In this document: piece after piece, positions 39,962 through 49,264 of the stretch
How the letters are laid out: each line of letters begins with the position of its first letter
Position numbering within the stretch: position 1 is the first letter of the stretch
Assembly: GCA_016342415.1 (NCBI GenBank)
Contig: JAEIOD010000017.1
Span: 1 to 64,000, forward strand
Length of the DNA: 64,000 bases
Direction of reading: 5' to 3'
Source: Clostridiales bacterium
Lineage (GTDB): Bacteria > Bacillota > Clostridia > Peptostreptococcales > Acidaminobacteraceae
Made by a program: the position numbers and the translations under genes
Notes under the pieces: model-generated
The model's database searches: none
Seen by the model: the letters and a program-made list of their open reading frames with translations, nothing else
What the model was told of the DNA's origin: nothing

Positions 39962-41350
39962 ATGAAATTTAATAATGCGATTGCTGATATGCAAAATGAC
40001 ATGGTAACATCAATGCAAGATATTTTGAAATTTCCATCTGTTGAAGGAAAAAAAGACGGAGATATGCCTTTTGGTAAAGCCGTTCACGATTGTTTGATTT
40101 ATACCTTAAACTTAGCTGATAAGCTTGGATTTAGAACAAAAAATGTAGACAACTATGCTGGGTATGCTGAAATAGGCGAAGGCGATGAAATGGTTGGTAT
40201 CTTGGTACATTTAGATGTTGTACCTGAAGGAGACGGATGGGACTTCGATCCATACGGTGGTATTGTTGATGATGGCAAAATCTATGGTAGAGGTACTTTA
40301 GATGATAAAGGTCCTGCCATTGCAACACTTTATGCAATGAAAGCTTTATTGGATTCAGGCGAAAAGCTCAATAAACGCATTAGAATTATCTTTGGCTTAA
40401 ACGAGGAAACCGGATGGGCTGGTATCAATTATTATCTTGAACATGAAGAAACACCTACTATGGCATTCACACCGGATTCAAACTTCCCGGCATGTCATGG
40501 TGAAAAAGGTATCATGATCTTTGATGTAAAAAAAGAATTTAAAGAATTGATAGAAGACGGTGGCGTTGATGTCATTTCTATCAAAGGTGGTAATGCACCT
40601 AATATGGTACCCGATTGGGCTGAGGCGCAAATTATTGAAACCTATCCAATTGATTCAATGCTAAAAGCTTATATGGCTGATTTTGGCGGTGACCTTAGAT
40701 TGGAAAAACGTGATGGCATCACTACCGTTTATTCTAAAGGGATTTCAGCACATGGTTCTACACCTGAAAAGGGTGTTAATGCCATTTCACATTTATTGAA
40801 CTTCATCAACGTTTTGGATTTAAAATTAGGTGATTTATCTGGTTTTATCCGTTTCTTTGAAAGAACTATCGGACTTGATTACAATGGTCAACGTGCAGGT
40901 TGTGGTTTTGAGGATGAGGATTCAGGGAAATTATCATATAACGTTGGAAAAATCGACTTAAATAAAGATGGCGTTGAACTGGTTATCAACGCAAGATATC
41001 CAATCACAACACCTTATAAAAATGTAGAAAAGGGTATCAAAAACTCATTTAAAGAAATTGGCATGAGTTATACTTTACATGATCATATGAAACCAATCTA
41101 CTTCCCGAAAGATCATGAATTAATTGTGAAGTTAATGAAAGTTTATCAAGATCATACTGGTGATATGAGCGAACCATCTACTACTGGTGGTGGTACTTAT
41201 GCAAGAGCTATGGATAACGCAGTTGCATTTGGTGGCGTCTTCCCAGGTGATCCGGAACTTGCTCATCAAAAAAACGAATTCATTTCAATTGAAAACTTGG
41301 TAAAAACATCTCAAATATACGCATCAGCAATATTCGAATTGGCTAAATAA
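39962..41350 (+). CDS. pepV: M20-family dipeptidase PepV
   Basis: This 462-residue peptidase has the dinuclear zinc site HLDVVPEGDGWDFDPYGG (His and Asp) and GRGTLDDKGP (bridging Asp), the catalytic Glu in LNEETGWAGINYY, the EKG and His in GISAHGSTPEKG and TGGGTYARAM near the end. The length and text match PepV, which releases N-terminal amino acids from dipeptides such as carnosine-type substrates. AGGGGGAAT precedes the ATG. It is monocistronic with its own terminator. Confidence 0.93.
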   Translation: MKFNNAIADMQNDMVTSMQDILKFPSVEGKKDGDMPFGKAVHDCLIYTLNLADKLGFRTKNVDNYAGYAEIGEGDEMVGILVHLDVVPEGDGWDFDPYGGIVDDGKIYGRGTLDDKGPAIATLYAMKALLDSGEKLNKRIRIIFGLNEETGWAGINYYLEHEETPTMAFTPDSNFPACHGEKGIMIFDVKKEFKELIEDGGVDVISIKGGNAPNMVPDWAEAQIIETYPIDSMLKAYMADFGGDLRLEKRDGITTVYSKGISAHGSTPEKGVNAISHLLNFINVLDLKLGDLSGFIRFFERTIGLDYNGQRAGCGFEDEDSGKLSYNVGKIDLNKDGVELVINARYPITTPYKNVEKGIKNSFKEIGMSYTLHDHMKPIYFPKDHELIVKLMKVYQDHTGDMSEPSTTGGGTYARAMDNAVAFGGVFPGDPELAHQKNEFISIENLVKTSQIYASAIFELAK

Positions 41351-41357
41351 ACACTAA

Positions 41358-41381
41358 AGGACAGATCAAATGATCTGTCCT
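41358..41381 (+). terminator. pepV terminator
   Basis: AGGACAGATC pairs perfectly with GATCTGTCCT around AAAT and is followed by ATTTTTATT. Confidence 0.85.
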
Positions 41382-41445
41382 ATTTTTATTCATTATAATG
41401 AGACTACTTTGCCAGACAACAACTGTTTGATTTAAGCACTGAATG

Positions 41446-42306
41446 TCATTTAATTATGTTAATCAAGTCTTTAATGATAGTTTTTTGATTGTTCTTTAAC
41501 ATCACTATTGCAGGTCTCGTTTCTAAAGCACTTGCGTTTATAACTGAGTAATTTAGATTGGAGCTTTTTATAAAAGACTTCCCGCTATATGGCAAAATCG
41601 CTACGCCAAGTCCCGCTTCAGTCCATGCGAGAAGGGATCTTGAATCCTCACCATTACAGATTATCTTAGGTTCAATGCCTGAATTATGAGCAGTTGTAAC
41701 AATTAAATCAAGAAATCTTCTATCGAGTACCAGTGGCAACTCTTTTAGAGATTTCATCTCTACTTCATCTTCTAATGAATAAACACTTGGATCATAAACT
41801 GCTATCATCGGTTCTAAATCCAAATACTCAATGTAGTACTTTTCACCATTAAAAGGCGTTCTGACCAAACCGACATCAATTAGACCATGATTTAAAAGGT
41901 CTAAAATTTTATGAGTATTGCCTTCTTTCATTGTAAACGAAATATTACCATGAAGTTTATGAAAATCGATCAGTTTTTCCGGTGATAAAAGTGCCGCCGA
42001 AGACGCTACAAATCCAATTCTGATATCGGTTAATTGTCCCTCTTTAATAGAAGATACTTCATCTTTTGTAGTCTCCATCAATTCCAGTATTTGAGTGGCT
42101 CTTGCTTTTAATTTTTCTCCAGCTTCTGTTATTTCCATATGCCGAGTAGATCTTATAAACAACTTCGTATTGAGTTCCTCTTCCAAAAGTTTCAATTGAT
42201 AAGTAAGCGGCGGTTGAGACATATGAAGGTTTTCAGCTGCTTTTGTAATGTTCATAGTTTCAGCTATTTCCAAAAAATATCTTAATTTTTTTATATCCAT
42301 TTTCAT
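41446..42306 (-). CDS. LysR-family transcriptional regulator
   Basis: This 286-residue protein has an N-terminal winged HTH (LRYFLEIAETMNITKAAEN, LHMSQPPLTYQLKLLEEEL) and a two-lobed substrate-binding domain (IRIGFVASSAALLSPEKL; DVGLVRTPF). It diverges from the racemase gene across an 83-base spacer, the usual layout of LysR with its target. The inducer may be an amino acid or its metabolite; this is inferred from the neighbour. Confidence 0.88.
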   Translation of the reverse strand: MKMDIKKLRYFLEIAETMNITKAAENLHMSQPPLTYQLKLLEEELNTKLFIRSTRHMEITEAGEKLKARATQILELMETTKDEVSSIKEGQLTDIRIGFVASSAALLSPEKLIDFHKLHGNISFTMKEGNTHKILDLLNHGLIDVGLVRTPFNGEKYYIEYLDLEPMIAVYDPSVYSLEDEVEMKSLKELPLVLDRRFLDLIVTTAHNSGIEPKIICNGEDSRSLLAWTEAGLGVAILPYSGKSFIKSSNLNYSVINASALETRPAIVMLKNNQKTIIKDLINIIK

Positions 42307-42389
42307 ATCCTTTTTATATTAATAGAGCACATTATATGTATTTATCATATTAATAATATCATAGTACAATGGATTAGTCAGGAGGTTTT

Positions 42390-43043
42390 ATGAAAACAGT
42401 TGGTATTCTAGGCGGCATGGGATCCATGGCTACCGTCGATTTATTCTCTAAAATAATCAAACATACACAAGTCACTTGTGATCAAGATCATCTACACATC
42501 ATCATAGATAATTATGCTGAAATCCCAGATCGTACACATTATATTTTACATAAAGAACATAATCCTTTGTACAAAATGATTGAAGCTGCCAAAAGATTGG
42601 AATCTGCAGGAGCCGATATACTTTTAATGCCTTGCAATACAGCTCATTTTTTTTACGAGGACCTAGAAAAGGAAATCGGTATTCCAATAATCCATATGAT
42701 GAGGGAAACTAAAAAGGCAGTCGAAGGAAGCCTCATGCTGTTTGCTACTGAAGGGACTTATGCTGCAGATTTATACAAAGGAGTACTTTATCCAGACAAA
42801 GAGATTCAAACAAAGATAACTGAACTGATTTACGACTACAAACAACATGGTAAAATCAATGACAAGACAAAAGCTTCTATCCTTAAACAAATCACTCATG
42901 TTGACGGTATTATATTGGGGTGTACAGAATTGCCTCTTATCTTCAATCAAGAAGATACGTGTATTCCACTGATTGATCCAACAGAAATATTAGCAAGGAA
43001 AGCAGTCAAATCAGCAGGTGCCAAGTTAAAAGAAGCGACTTAA
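42390..43043 (+). CDS. Aspartate/glutamate racemase family protein
   Basis: This 217-residue enzyme has the two catalytic Cys in MPCNTAHFFYEDLE (about residue 80) and ILGCTELPLIF (about 187), and the opening TVGILGGMGSMATVDLF. It is PLP-independent. The family interconverts L- and D-aspartate or D-glutamate, or hydrolyses/isomerises related substrates such as hydantoins, so the exact substrate is open. GGAGG lies before the ATG, and the LysR gene diverges on the left. Confidence 0.85.
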   Translation: MKTVGILGGMGSMATVDLFSKIIKHTQVTCDQDHLHIIIDNYAEIPDRTHYILHKEHNPLYKMIEAAKRLESAGADILLMPCNTAHFFYEDLEKEIGIPIIHMMRETKKAVEGSLMLFATEGTYAADLYKGVLYPDKEIQTKITELIYDYKQHGKINDKTKASILKQITHVDGIILGCTELPLIFNQEDTCIPLIDPTEILARKAVKSAGAKLKEAT

Positions 43044-43055
43044 TCCGCCGCTTCT

Positions 43056-43187
43056 TCATATACCGTATATGATAATTGATTCATAATACTCCATTTTCTT
43101 TTCCTCGGATACCGCATCATCAACGAGTGCCCTACTATTAGCTTGAACAATAGTTGCTCGTGTTCTGAAATCATGTGAGATCTTCAT
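43056..43187 (-). pseudogene. Short protein-like frame between racemase and galU
   Basis: A 43-codon frame reads MKISHDFRTRATIVQANS at its start and ends EYYESIIIYGI. The composition is protein-like, but there is no Shine-Dalgarno and no family recognised. It may be the leftover end of a lost gene. The remaining 115 bases before the galU terminator hold nothing I can identify. Confidence 0.25.
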
Positions 43188-43258
43188 CAGCAAACTTTAG
43201 TGAACATGTTTCAAACATTTAGATTACATTAATATTGAAGCCTTATCTGAAATAAAAA

Positions 43259-43290
43259 AGCAACCTAAGATCAATTGATCCTAAGCTGCT
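43259..43290 (-). terminator. galU terminator
   Basis: AGCAACCTAAGATC pairs with GATCCTAAGCTGCT (two mismatches) around AATT; on the minus strand a run of six T residues follows. It ends the four-gene galU-glycosyltransferase operon. Confidence 0.85.
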
Positions 43291-43301
43291 ATTACATTTG
43301 T

Positions 43302-44171
43302 TTAGAATGTATCTGATAATTCTTTTATATAATCTTTAAATGATTGATTGAGTTCGTTATGTCTTAAAGCATATTCACACGTTGCTTTTAAGTATCCTAA
43401 TTTATCACCTGTATCGTATCTGATACCTTCAAAATCATAAGCAAACATCTCTTCTTTGTGTGCCAATTCAATCAAACCATCTGTTAATTGTATTTCTCCA
43501 CCTTTACCAGGTTCTGTTGTTTCCAAAATTTCAAATATGGCTGGTGTTAATATATATCTTCCAAGAGCAGCAATTGTTGTCGGTGCTTCTTCAATACTTG
43601 GCTTTTCAATCATACCGTTAACCGTGTATAATCTGTCGGTTAATTTTAAACCATCTACAATACCATATTTAGAAACATCTTCTTTTTTTACAGATTGCAC
43701 ACCAAGAACGGATCCTTGTTTCTCGTTAAAGACATCTATCAATTGTTTCAGACATGGTTTTTCATGATAAACAATATCATCACCTAAAAGTACTGCAAAA
43801 GGTTCATCACCTATAAAAGCTTTTGCCTGAAGAACAGCATGGCCAAGTCCCTTCATTTCTTTTTGCCTTTTAAAATAAATATCTGCAATGTCTGTAACGC
43901 CTTTTGAAATGGCTAGAAGTTCATCTTTACCTTTTATCTCCAGCATATGATCAAGTTCAGGTGTAGCATCAAAATGATTTTCTATCGATGATTTATTTCT
44001 TGTTGTAATTATCAGTATTTCTTCTATACCCGATGCTACAGCTTCTTCTACGATATACTGAATCGCAGGTTTATCCACTATATTAAGCATTTCTTTTGGA
44101 AGTGCTTTTGTCACTGGTAAAAATCTCGTACCATAACCAGCAGCAGGTATGATTGCTTTACGTACTCTCAT
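43302..44171 (-). CDS. galU: UTP-glucose-1-phosphate uridylyltransferase
   Basis: This 289-residue enzyme has the nucleotidyltransferase opening IIPAAGYGTRFLPVTKALPK, KEMLNIVDKPAIQYIVEEA, the UTP/Mg site FAVLLGDDIVYHEKP and the FEGIRYDTGDKLGYLKA ending. It makes UDP-glucose for cell-surface glycan and glycosyltransferase use. It is the last gene of an operon with three glycosyltransferases and would supply their donor sugar. Confidence 0.95.
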   Translation of the reverse strand: MRVRKAIIPAAGYGTRFLPVTKALPKEMLNIVDKPAIQYIVEEAVASGIEEILIITTRNKSSIENHFDATPELDHMLEIKGKDELLAISKGVTDIADIYFKRQKEMKGLGHAVLQAKAFIGDEPFAVLLGDDIVYHEKPCLKQLIDVFNEKQGSVLGVQSVKKEDVSKYGIVDGLKLTDRLYTVNGMIEKPSIEEAPTTIAALGRYILTPAIFEILETTEPGKGGEIQLTDGLIELAHKEEMFAYDFEGIRYDTGDKLGYLKATCEYALRHNELNQSFKDYIKELSDTF

Positions 44172-44179
44172 TTTCCCCC

Positions 44180-45922
44180 CTAGCTCATGTCTATAAGACT
44201 CTCATCTTGCATCATCTTTTCTCTATATAAGAGATTGGTCTTATTGAGCTTATAATACAATCTTTCCAAAATAATGTAAAGCATTTTGACACCAAGTTTA
44301 CTGTCAGTTTCTATTAGTTTCTCTAAATCTCCTTTTTTCATCACAAGCATTTCAGTAAACTCGTCTGCAATACCCACCACGTTATATTTTTCTTTTATAA
44401 GAGACGTTTCACCAATTACACCATTGCTACAGATACTCGCTAAAGTTATTTCCTCATTAGAATCATTGTATTTAGAGATCCTAACACAACCTTTTATGAT
44501 CATCATAAATTCTAAATTGGTATCACCGATTTGGAAAACAAACTCATCTTTTTTATACCCTCTTACTGTGGTGATATGAGATAACAATTCAATTTCCTGA
44601 TCCGTTAAATCATTGAAATCAGAGAACTTTTTCATTCTCTCAATAATTTCTGATTTGGATAAAGATGAAATTTCAATATCTTCAATTGCTCTAAGTGAGT
44701 GAGATAAATTATTGGTTTCCATCTCACGTCTGATAATCGTTCTTTGTTGACTGGTTAACTCTATGATTTTAACCCAGACCTTTTGAACTCTTCTATAAGC
44801 TGTAAATGGATCATCTTTTGGAATTGCTTCATATTTGCTTAAATATATATTTTTAATAGATTCTTTACAACCAGCAACATCACCATCAGATAAATAATCC
44901 AGTGCTAATAAAATGTTGGTTTTAAAAATTTTATCTTCCAAATCATCGGTTAAAAAATCTCCAGGGTATGGTTCAAAGTTCTGTGCTTTTACCATAGTCA
45001 TATTGTTCACTTCGTATTGCGACTTAATTTTTGCCTGTTCATACAAAAATCTATAAATATCTTCTCTGAACCTCTTCCAAATCGGATGGTTTTTCTTAGG
45101 CGGTAAATGTTTAATATTCAGTTTATTGTCTAAGAAAAAATCAAAGCCATACATTTTCGAGTTGATTAGAAAATCAATATCCTCACCACGTGTCACATCG
45201 GGGTCAAACGGTACAGTCTTAAATAAATTCTTATGGATAACCATCAAACCTCCAAAGGCAAATGGAGTCATTTTGATTCTAGGATCACAACTGATGATCT
45301 TATCAAACGCTTTGGTTTTAGAACCAAAGCGATCCCAGTAGGTCATCCAAGGTACCATGTCAACATCATCATAGAATTCATCATATTTGTTCAAATAATA
45401 CCCTGCCACACCATAAACATTTTTACCATAAATTCTTTTACCAATATACTCTTTGGACATATCGATAAAGTCAGGATTTTCAAATATCTCATCATCATCA
45501 ATCAATACTGTCACTTCAGATGAAAGAATATGAGAAACAAACAAACAAATATTTCTAACATTTGAATAACCATGTATATCAAGAATATCCACATCTTTTC
45601 TAGAAAGACCTTGATCGACTAAAATATCTTGGATTGTTCTTAGATTTTGAGCAGTAAAGATGTATGTTTCCACATTCAATTCCGCCTTCTCTACAATCTC
45701 TCTAACACGTTTTTCTGATTCTTCTTCAATTTCCTTACAGGTTGGACAAATAGGTATAACCAGCTTAAATTTTTTATTCTTAAGTATTTTCATACTTTCT
45801 AGTGTTCTACCAAGTGTATCATTACCATTTAGAGCTGTCGGATGATCATATACAGCATCTCCGGTTTCCCAAACATTATCGTTACGGCTCCAATAGGTTG
45901 GTATTACAACGGTTGTTCTCAT
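44180..45922 (-). CDS. Glycosyltransferase fused to a cyclic-nucleotide-binding domain
   Basis: This 580-residue protein combines two domains. The N-terminal 300 residues are a GT-A-type glycosyltransferase (TVVIPTYWSRNDN, VLIDDDEIFEN as the DxD site, PFDPDVTRGEDIDFLINSKM). Residues about 440-560 are a cNMP-binding domain of the Crp fold (KKDEFVFQIGDTNLEFMMII, ICSNGVIGETSLIKE), with a helical linker between. No DNA-binding domain follows, so it is not a Crp regulator. The fusion suggests allosteric control of sugar transfer by a cyclic nucleotide, but the phosphate-cassette Arg is not evident, so binding may be lost or altered. It is the second-to-last gene of the operon. Confidence 0.8.
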   Translation of the reverse strand: MRTTVVIPTYWSRNDNVWETGDAVYDHPTALNGNDTLGRTLESMKILKNKKFKLVIPICPTCKEIEEESEKRVREIVEKAELNVETYIFTAQNLRTIQDILVDQGLSRKDVDILDIHGYSNVRNICLFVSHILSSEVTVLIDDDEIFENPDFIDMSKEYIGKRIYGKNVYGVAGYYLNKYDEFYDDVDMVPWMTYWDRFGSKTKAFDKIISCDPRIKMTPFAFGGLMVIHKNLFKTVPFDPDVTRGEDIDFLINSKMYGFDFFLDNKLNIKHLPPKKNHPIWKRFREDIYRFLYEQAKIKSQYEVNNMTMVKAQNFEPYPGDFLTDDLEDKIFKTNILLALDYLSDGDVAGCKESIKNIYLSKYEAIPKDDPFTAYRRVQKVWVKIIELTSQQRTIIRREMETNNLSHSLRAIEDIEISSLSKSEIIERMKKFSDFNDLTDQEIELLSHITTVRGYKKDEFVFQIGDTNLEFMMIIKGCVRISKYNDSNEEITLASICSNGVIGETSLIKEKYNVVGIADEFTEMLVMKKGDLEKLIETDSKLGVKMLYIILERLYYKLNKTNLLYREKMMQDESLIDMS

Positions 45923-45935
45923 AGAATCCCCCCTT

Positions 45936-47126
45936 CTATATTAACGCTTCGTACATTGCTTCAACAACTCCTATTGAGCGTTTCCACGAAAAATTCTTAA
46001 GCGCATAGTCTGCTGCTGCTAATGCCCGTTTAGTTTTATTTTTATTTTGAATCTCCCAAGCAATGGCATCTGCCAGTGCGAGATCATCTTCTACAGGTAC
46101 AAGTGTACCTACTTCTTTAATTAAAAAGTCTGGTAGTCCACCTTGGTTTGTACCGACTACAGGTGTTCCACATGCTAAGGCTTCTATTGCAACCAAGCCG
46201 AACGGTTCAGTTCTTGATGGAACAGTACTTACATCTGCAATATTATACAAATCAACCAATTGACCTTGATTCACATGACCTAAAAACTTGACATTATCCA
46301 GTTTCAGTTCCATCTTCATTTTATTGAGATCCTCATAAAGTTCACCATTACCAGCAATTAAAGTCAATACATTACCGTCTATGGTCTCATTGTATATTTT
46401 TGCCGCTTTTAAAAGGACATCCACTCCTTTGAAATGAGTCAACTTACCTGCAAACGAAACCACAAAATCCGGTCTTTCAGACAAATTGAAATCGCTTAAG
46501 ATATCTTCTCTTTTTAGATTTCTGACTTTAAATAGATTCTCATCATAACCATTCATAACCAACTGTTTTTTTTCTTCAGGCACACCATATAATTCCGAAA
46601 CCTCAGCATCGACCTGCTCAGATATTGTAATTATTTTACTGGCTTTTTTAGCGCCTTCCAAAGCATATTTATGGTAACGATCATCGATAACAAATCCTTT
46701 TAAGTCGGTTCCATGAGCCGTTACAATATAAGGAATACCTGTCAATGAAGCTGCATAAGGTGTTACCCAAAGATGCTGAGCATGTATCACATCAGGTTTG
46801 AATAGTTCAACTTCCTCTTTGGTCACATCAACAAATTTTTGCACATAACCTTCTAGCTCTTCATCCGTTAATTCGTAATAAGTATGATTACTTCTTGGAT
46901 GTGATGTAAAACAAGGGAAATTATAATTCATCTCAGGATTTTGGGTCTTGGGACCTTTAAATAAAATTACTCTTGTTTCAAATGCATCAAACGAAACTGG
47001 TTCAATTTCAGGAAATACCACCTTAACAGTATGGCCCATTTCACTCAATTCTCTTGCCAGGTTTTTGGTATAAATACCACTTCCAGATCCCTCTAGAGGG
47101 AAATGGTTCAAAATCAAAATTCTCAT
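45936..47126 (-). CDS. Family 4 glycosyltransferase (GT-B)
   Basis: This 396-residue protein has the GT4 pattern: ILILNHFPLEGSGSGIYTKN at the start, HAQHLWVTPYAASL, FAGKLTHFKGVDVLLKA and the donor site PSRTEPFGLVAIEALACGTPVVGTN (EX7E). It transfers a sugar from a nucleotide donor with retention of configuration. GGAGG precedes the ATG, which overlaps the stop of the upstream glycosyltransferase gene. Part of the galU operon. Confidence 0.92.
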   Translation of the reverse strand: MRILILNHFPLEGSGSGIYTKNLARELSEMGHTVKVVFPEIEPVSFDAFETRVILFKGPKTQNPEMNYNFPCFTSHPRSNHTYYELTDEELEGYVQKFVDVTKEEVELFKPDVIHAQHLWVTPYAASLTGIPYIVTAHGTDLKGFVIDDRYHKYALEGAKKASKIITISEQVDAEVSELYGVPEEKKQLVMNGYDENLFKVRNLKREDILSDFNLSERPDFVVSFAGKLTHFKGVDVLLKAAKIYNETIDGNVLTLIAGNGELYEDLNKMKMELKLDNVKFLGHVNQGQLVDLYNIADVSTVPSRTEPFGLVAIEALACGTPVVGTNQGGLPDFLIKEVGTLVPVEDDLALADAIAWEIQNKNKTKRALAAADYALKNFSWKRSIGVVEAMYEALI

Positions 47127-48328
47127 TTTATCCTCCTTATAAATTCAAACCAGCTTCTTTTAAAACATTCAAACTCCGCTCTCATAGTACTGAGATTTTC
47201 ATAAGCAATTTGATGTGCTTTTGGTAATACTAAAAATCTATCATCTTGCAAATAGTCGCTTATTTTTTGAGCACTCCTGACGAGGTATTGATGTTCTAAT
47301 TCATATATCCTCTCAATATTCACACCTCGCAAATCATTTAAAAACGGATTTCTGCCAATCCAACCCATACACGCATAAAAAAAGCGATCTTTTATCTTGG
47401 GATCATTTACAATATCGGGTATTGTAGGAAAATGACTATAAGTATTATGAAAAATTTTCATATCTATATCATAAAAAACATAATCATGTTGTTCTTTTAG
47501 TTGAATAGCTAAAATTGTATCCTCACCACGGGTTAAATACTTATTGCCGTCAACAGAGTAGGTCGTTGAAAAAAAAGGCACCATGGTTTTGAAAAGTTTA
47601 AGTTTAATCGCAACATTGCCTCCAAGAACTTTATTGGTCTTAAAACCACTGCGTCTGATACCGTGATCCGTTTCCAAACACTGGTGATGTATACTGTCAG
47701 TGATATAATTATAAGCCTTTTCCTTTTTAAGCCCATAAAACAAGTCTTGCATACCGTCAAATTTCATAGGTGGTATGATATAGTATCCAGTATAATCACT
47801 TGTGGTCACTGTGATATCGTCTCGTTCCAAATGTTTTAGATGTTCTCCAATAAAATCAATTTCTTGAATATAGACATCTTTTATCGTCGTTTTTCTAGCC
47901 TTATACTTTTTTTGGTCCAACATGTCTTGTTTTTTAATAATGACTTCGGGATATACATCTGTATCGATAAATACCAAAACTTCCAATTTTTGAAGCATCG
48001 CTTCAATAATAACATGATTTCTGCTTTGTCCATAAGCAGCCCTACCATCAAAATCCTCTGTCACTTTACCTATCAAACATTCAATTTCCTGTTCATTCAT
48101 TCCCATACTCATTAACCTATTATGTAATGATAGCGATTTTTTGATTTGTACCAAATGAACTGTAACCATTTTTTTGAGTTTTTCTACAACTGTTTCATCG
48201 ATTTGATCAGCATAAGCTATCACAACGCTATCAATGGGATGTCCAAATTTTTTAGCGTTATTTAGAAACTGATCAAGTGGTTCAACTGTTAATAAATCCT
48301 TTGTTATCATGCCTAGTGCTATCTTCAA
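47123..48328 (-). CDS. GT-A-type glycosyltransferase, related to the neighbouring fusion
   Basis: This protein of about 401 residues starts KIALGMITKDLL and has VLVFIDTDVYPEV (DxD-like) and YLTRGEDTILAIQLKE, the same TRGED motif as the cNMP-domain glycosyltransferase. It probably is a distant paralogue. I place the start at TTG 48328 (AAAGG eight bases upstream); ATG at 48334 is possible but too near that site. The C-terminal 100 residues are helical. It is the first gene of the galU operon, facing away from the flagellin-like gene. Confidence 0.75.
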   Translation of the reverse strand: MKIALGMITKDLLTVEPLDQFLNNAKKFGHPIDSVVIAYADQIDETVVEKLKKMVTVHLVQIKKSLSLHNRLMSMGMNEQEIECLIGKVTEDFDGRAAYGQSRNHVIIEAMLQKLEVLVFIDTDVYPEVIIKKQDMLDQKKYKARKTTIKDVYIQEIDFIGEHLKHLERDDITVTTSDYTGYYIIPPMKFDGMQDLFYGLKKEKAYNYITDSIHHQCLETDHGIRRSGFKTNKVLGGNVAIKLKLFKTMVPFFSTTYSVDGNKYLTRGEDTILAIQLKEQHDYVFYDIDMKIFHNTYSHFPTIPDIVNDPKIKDRFFYACMGWIGRNPFLNDLRGVNIERIYELEHQYLVRSAQKISDYLQDDRFLVLPKAHQIAYENLSTMRAEFECFKRSWFEFIRRIK

Positions 48329-48473
48329 AATCATCACCTTTCTTTCTATCAAGGAGTTTATACCCAACTAAATATATAATTAACAGTAAATGCCTTTATA
48401 CATACTTAATGTGTTCAATCGATTAAAAGATGATAAAATGGGTATATATATATAGATTGTGAGGTGATGCCCT

Positions 48474-49217
48474 TTGAAGATACAAGCATATGACGCGTAT
48501 TCTCAAATTGCCAGCGGTAATCGCATTAATTCTGCATCAAAAGATCCAGCAGGACTTGCGATTTCCGAAAAACTGAATAGCCAAATAAAGGGTGATCAAA
48601 AAGGCATACAAAACATTGAATCTAGTCAAGACTTGTTGAATGTAGCAGATGGTTCATTGAATTCCATTCTAGATGACTTAGGACGGATAAGAGAACTTGC
48701 TGTTCAAGCAGGTAATGGTATGTATTCTGCAGATGACAAATCGATCATTCAAAATGAGATCAACAGTCTATTCAAAAACATTCAAGACAACGTACAAAAT
48801 ACAGAATTTAACACTAAAAAATTGATTGACGGTTCCTTTACTGAGCAACAACTTGGTGTGGGTGCAAATGGTCAAGGAACACAAATGACATTACAAGACT
48901 CTAGTTTAGAAGCTCTTGGGTTAGATGGATTTTCCGTTAAAGAAAATTTTGACATCAGTGACATTGACAAAGCCATATCAAAAGTAACAGAATCATTATC
49001 CGAAATTGGTGCTAAAACCAATGGACTCGAATCTAATTTAAATACTACTCGAGTTAGTGAAATCAATCAAACCGCTGCAAAGTCCAGTATTGCTGATTTA
49101 GATATTGCAAAAGCAATAACGAATCTTAACAAGCAAAATGTATTAGACCAATACAAAATGTCTATGCAAAAACAACAGGCTGAACAGCAACAACAACAGT
49201 TAGGTTTACTCATTTAA
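48474..49217 (+). CDS. Short flagellin-like protein (TTG start)
   Basis: This 247-residue protein has both conserved flagellin ends. The N-terminal D0/D1 core reads IASGNRINSASKDPAGLAIS and QDLLNVADGSLNSILDDLGR, and the C-terminal one reads IADLDIAKAITNLNKQNVLD. The variable middle is small. The first 20-25 residues of normal flagellins (the MRINNN start before the SSGLRIN region) are shortened to about 12. The start must be TTG at 48474: AGGTGATG lies before it, and the upstream ATG is out of frame. It lies beside the glycosyltransferase operon, suggesting a glycosylated filament or minor flagellin. Confidence 0.85.
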   Translation: MKIQAYDAYSQIASGNRINSASKDPAGLAISEKLNSQIKGDQKGIQNIESSQDLLNVADGSLNSILDDLGRIRELAVQAGNGMYSADDKSIIQNEINSLFKNIQDNVQNTEFNTKKLIDGSFTEQQLGVGANGQGTQMTLQDSSLEALGLDGFSVKENFDISDIDKAISKVTESLSEIGAKTNGLESNLNTTRVSEINQTAAKSSIADLDIAKAITNLNKQNVLDQYKMSMQKQQAEQQQQQLGLLI

Positions 49218-49235
49218 TTATTTGGTTGCAACCAA

Positions 49236-49264
49236 AAAAGTCGAAGGTTTCCCTTCGACTTTTT
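49236..49264. terminator. Bidirectional terminator between flagellin-like and P-loop genes
   Basis: AAAAGTCGAAGG pairs perfectly with CCTTCGACTTTT around TTTC and has A/T tracts on both sides. It serves both convergent genes. A separate 16-bp palindrome TTTGGTTGCAACCAAA directly precedes it. Confidence 0.9.

Noticed and set aside
43044..43301. Non-coding RNA between the racemase gene and galU
   Set aside because: Apart from the galU terminator and a protein-like remnant frame, no stable structure or promoter was convincing.
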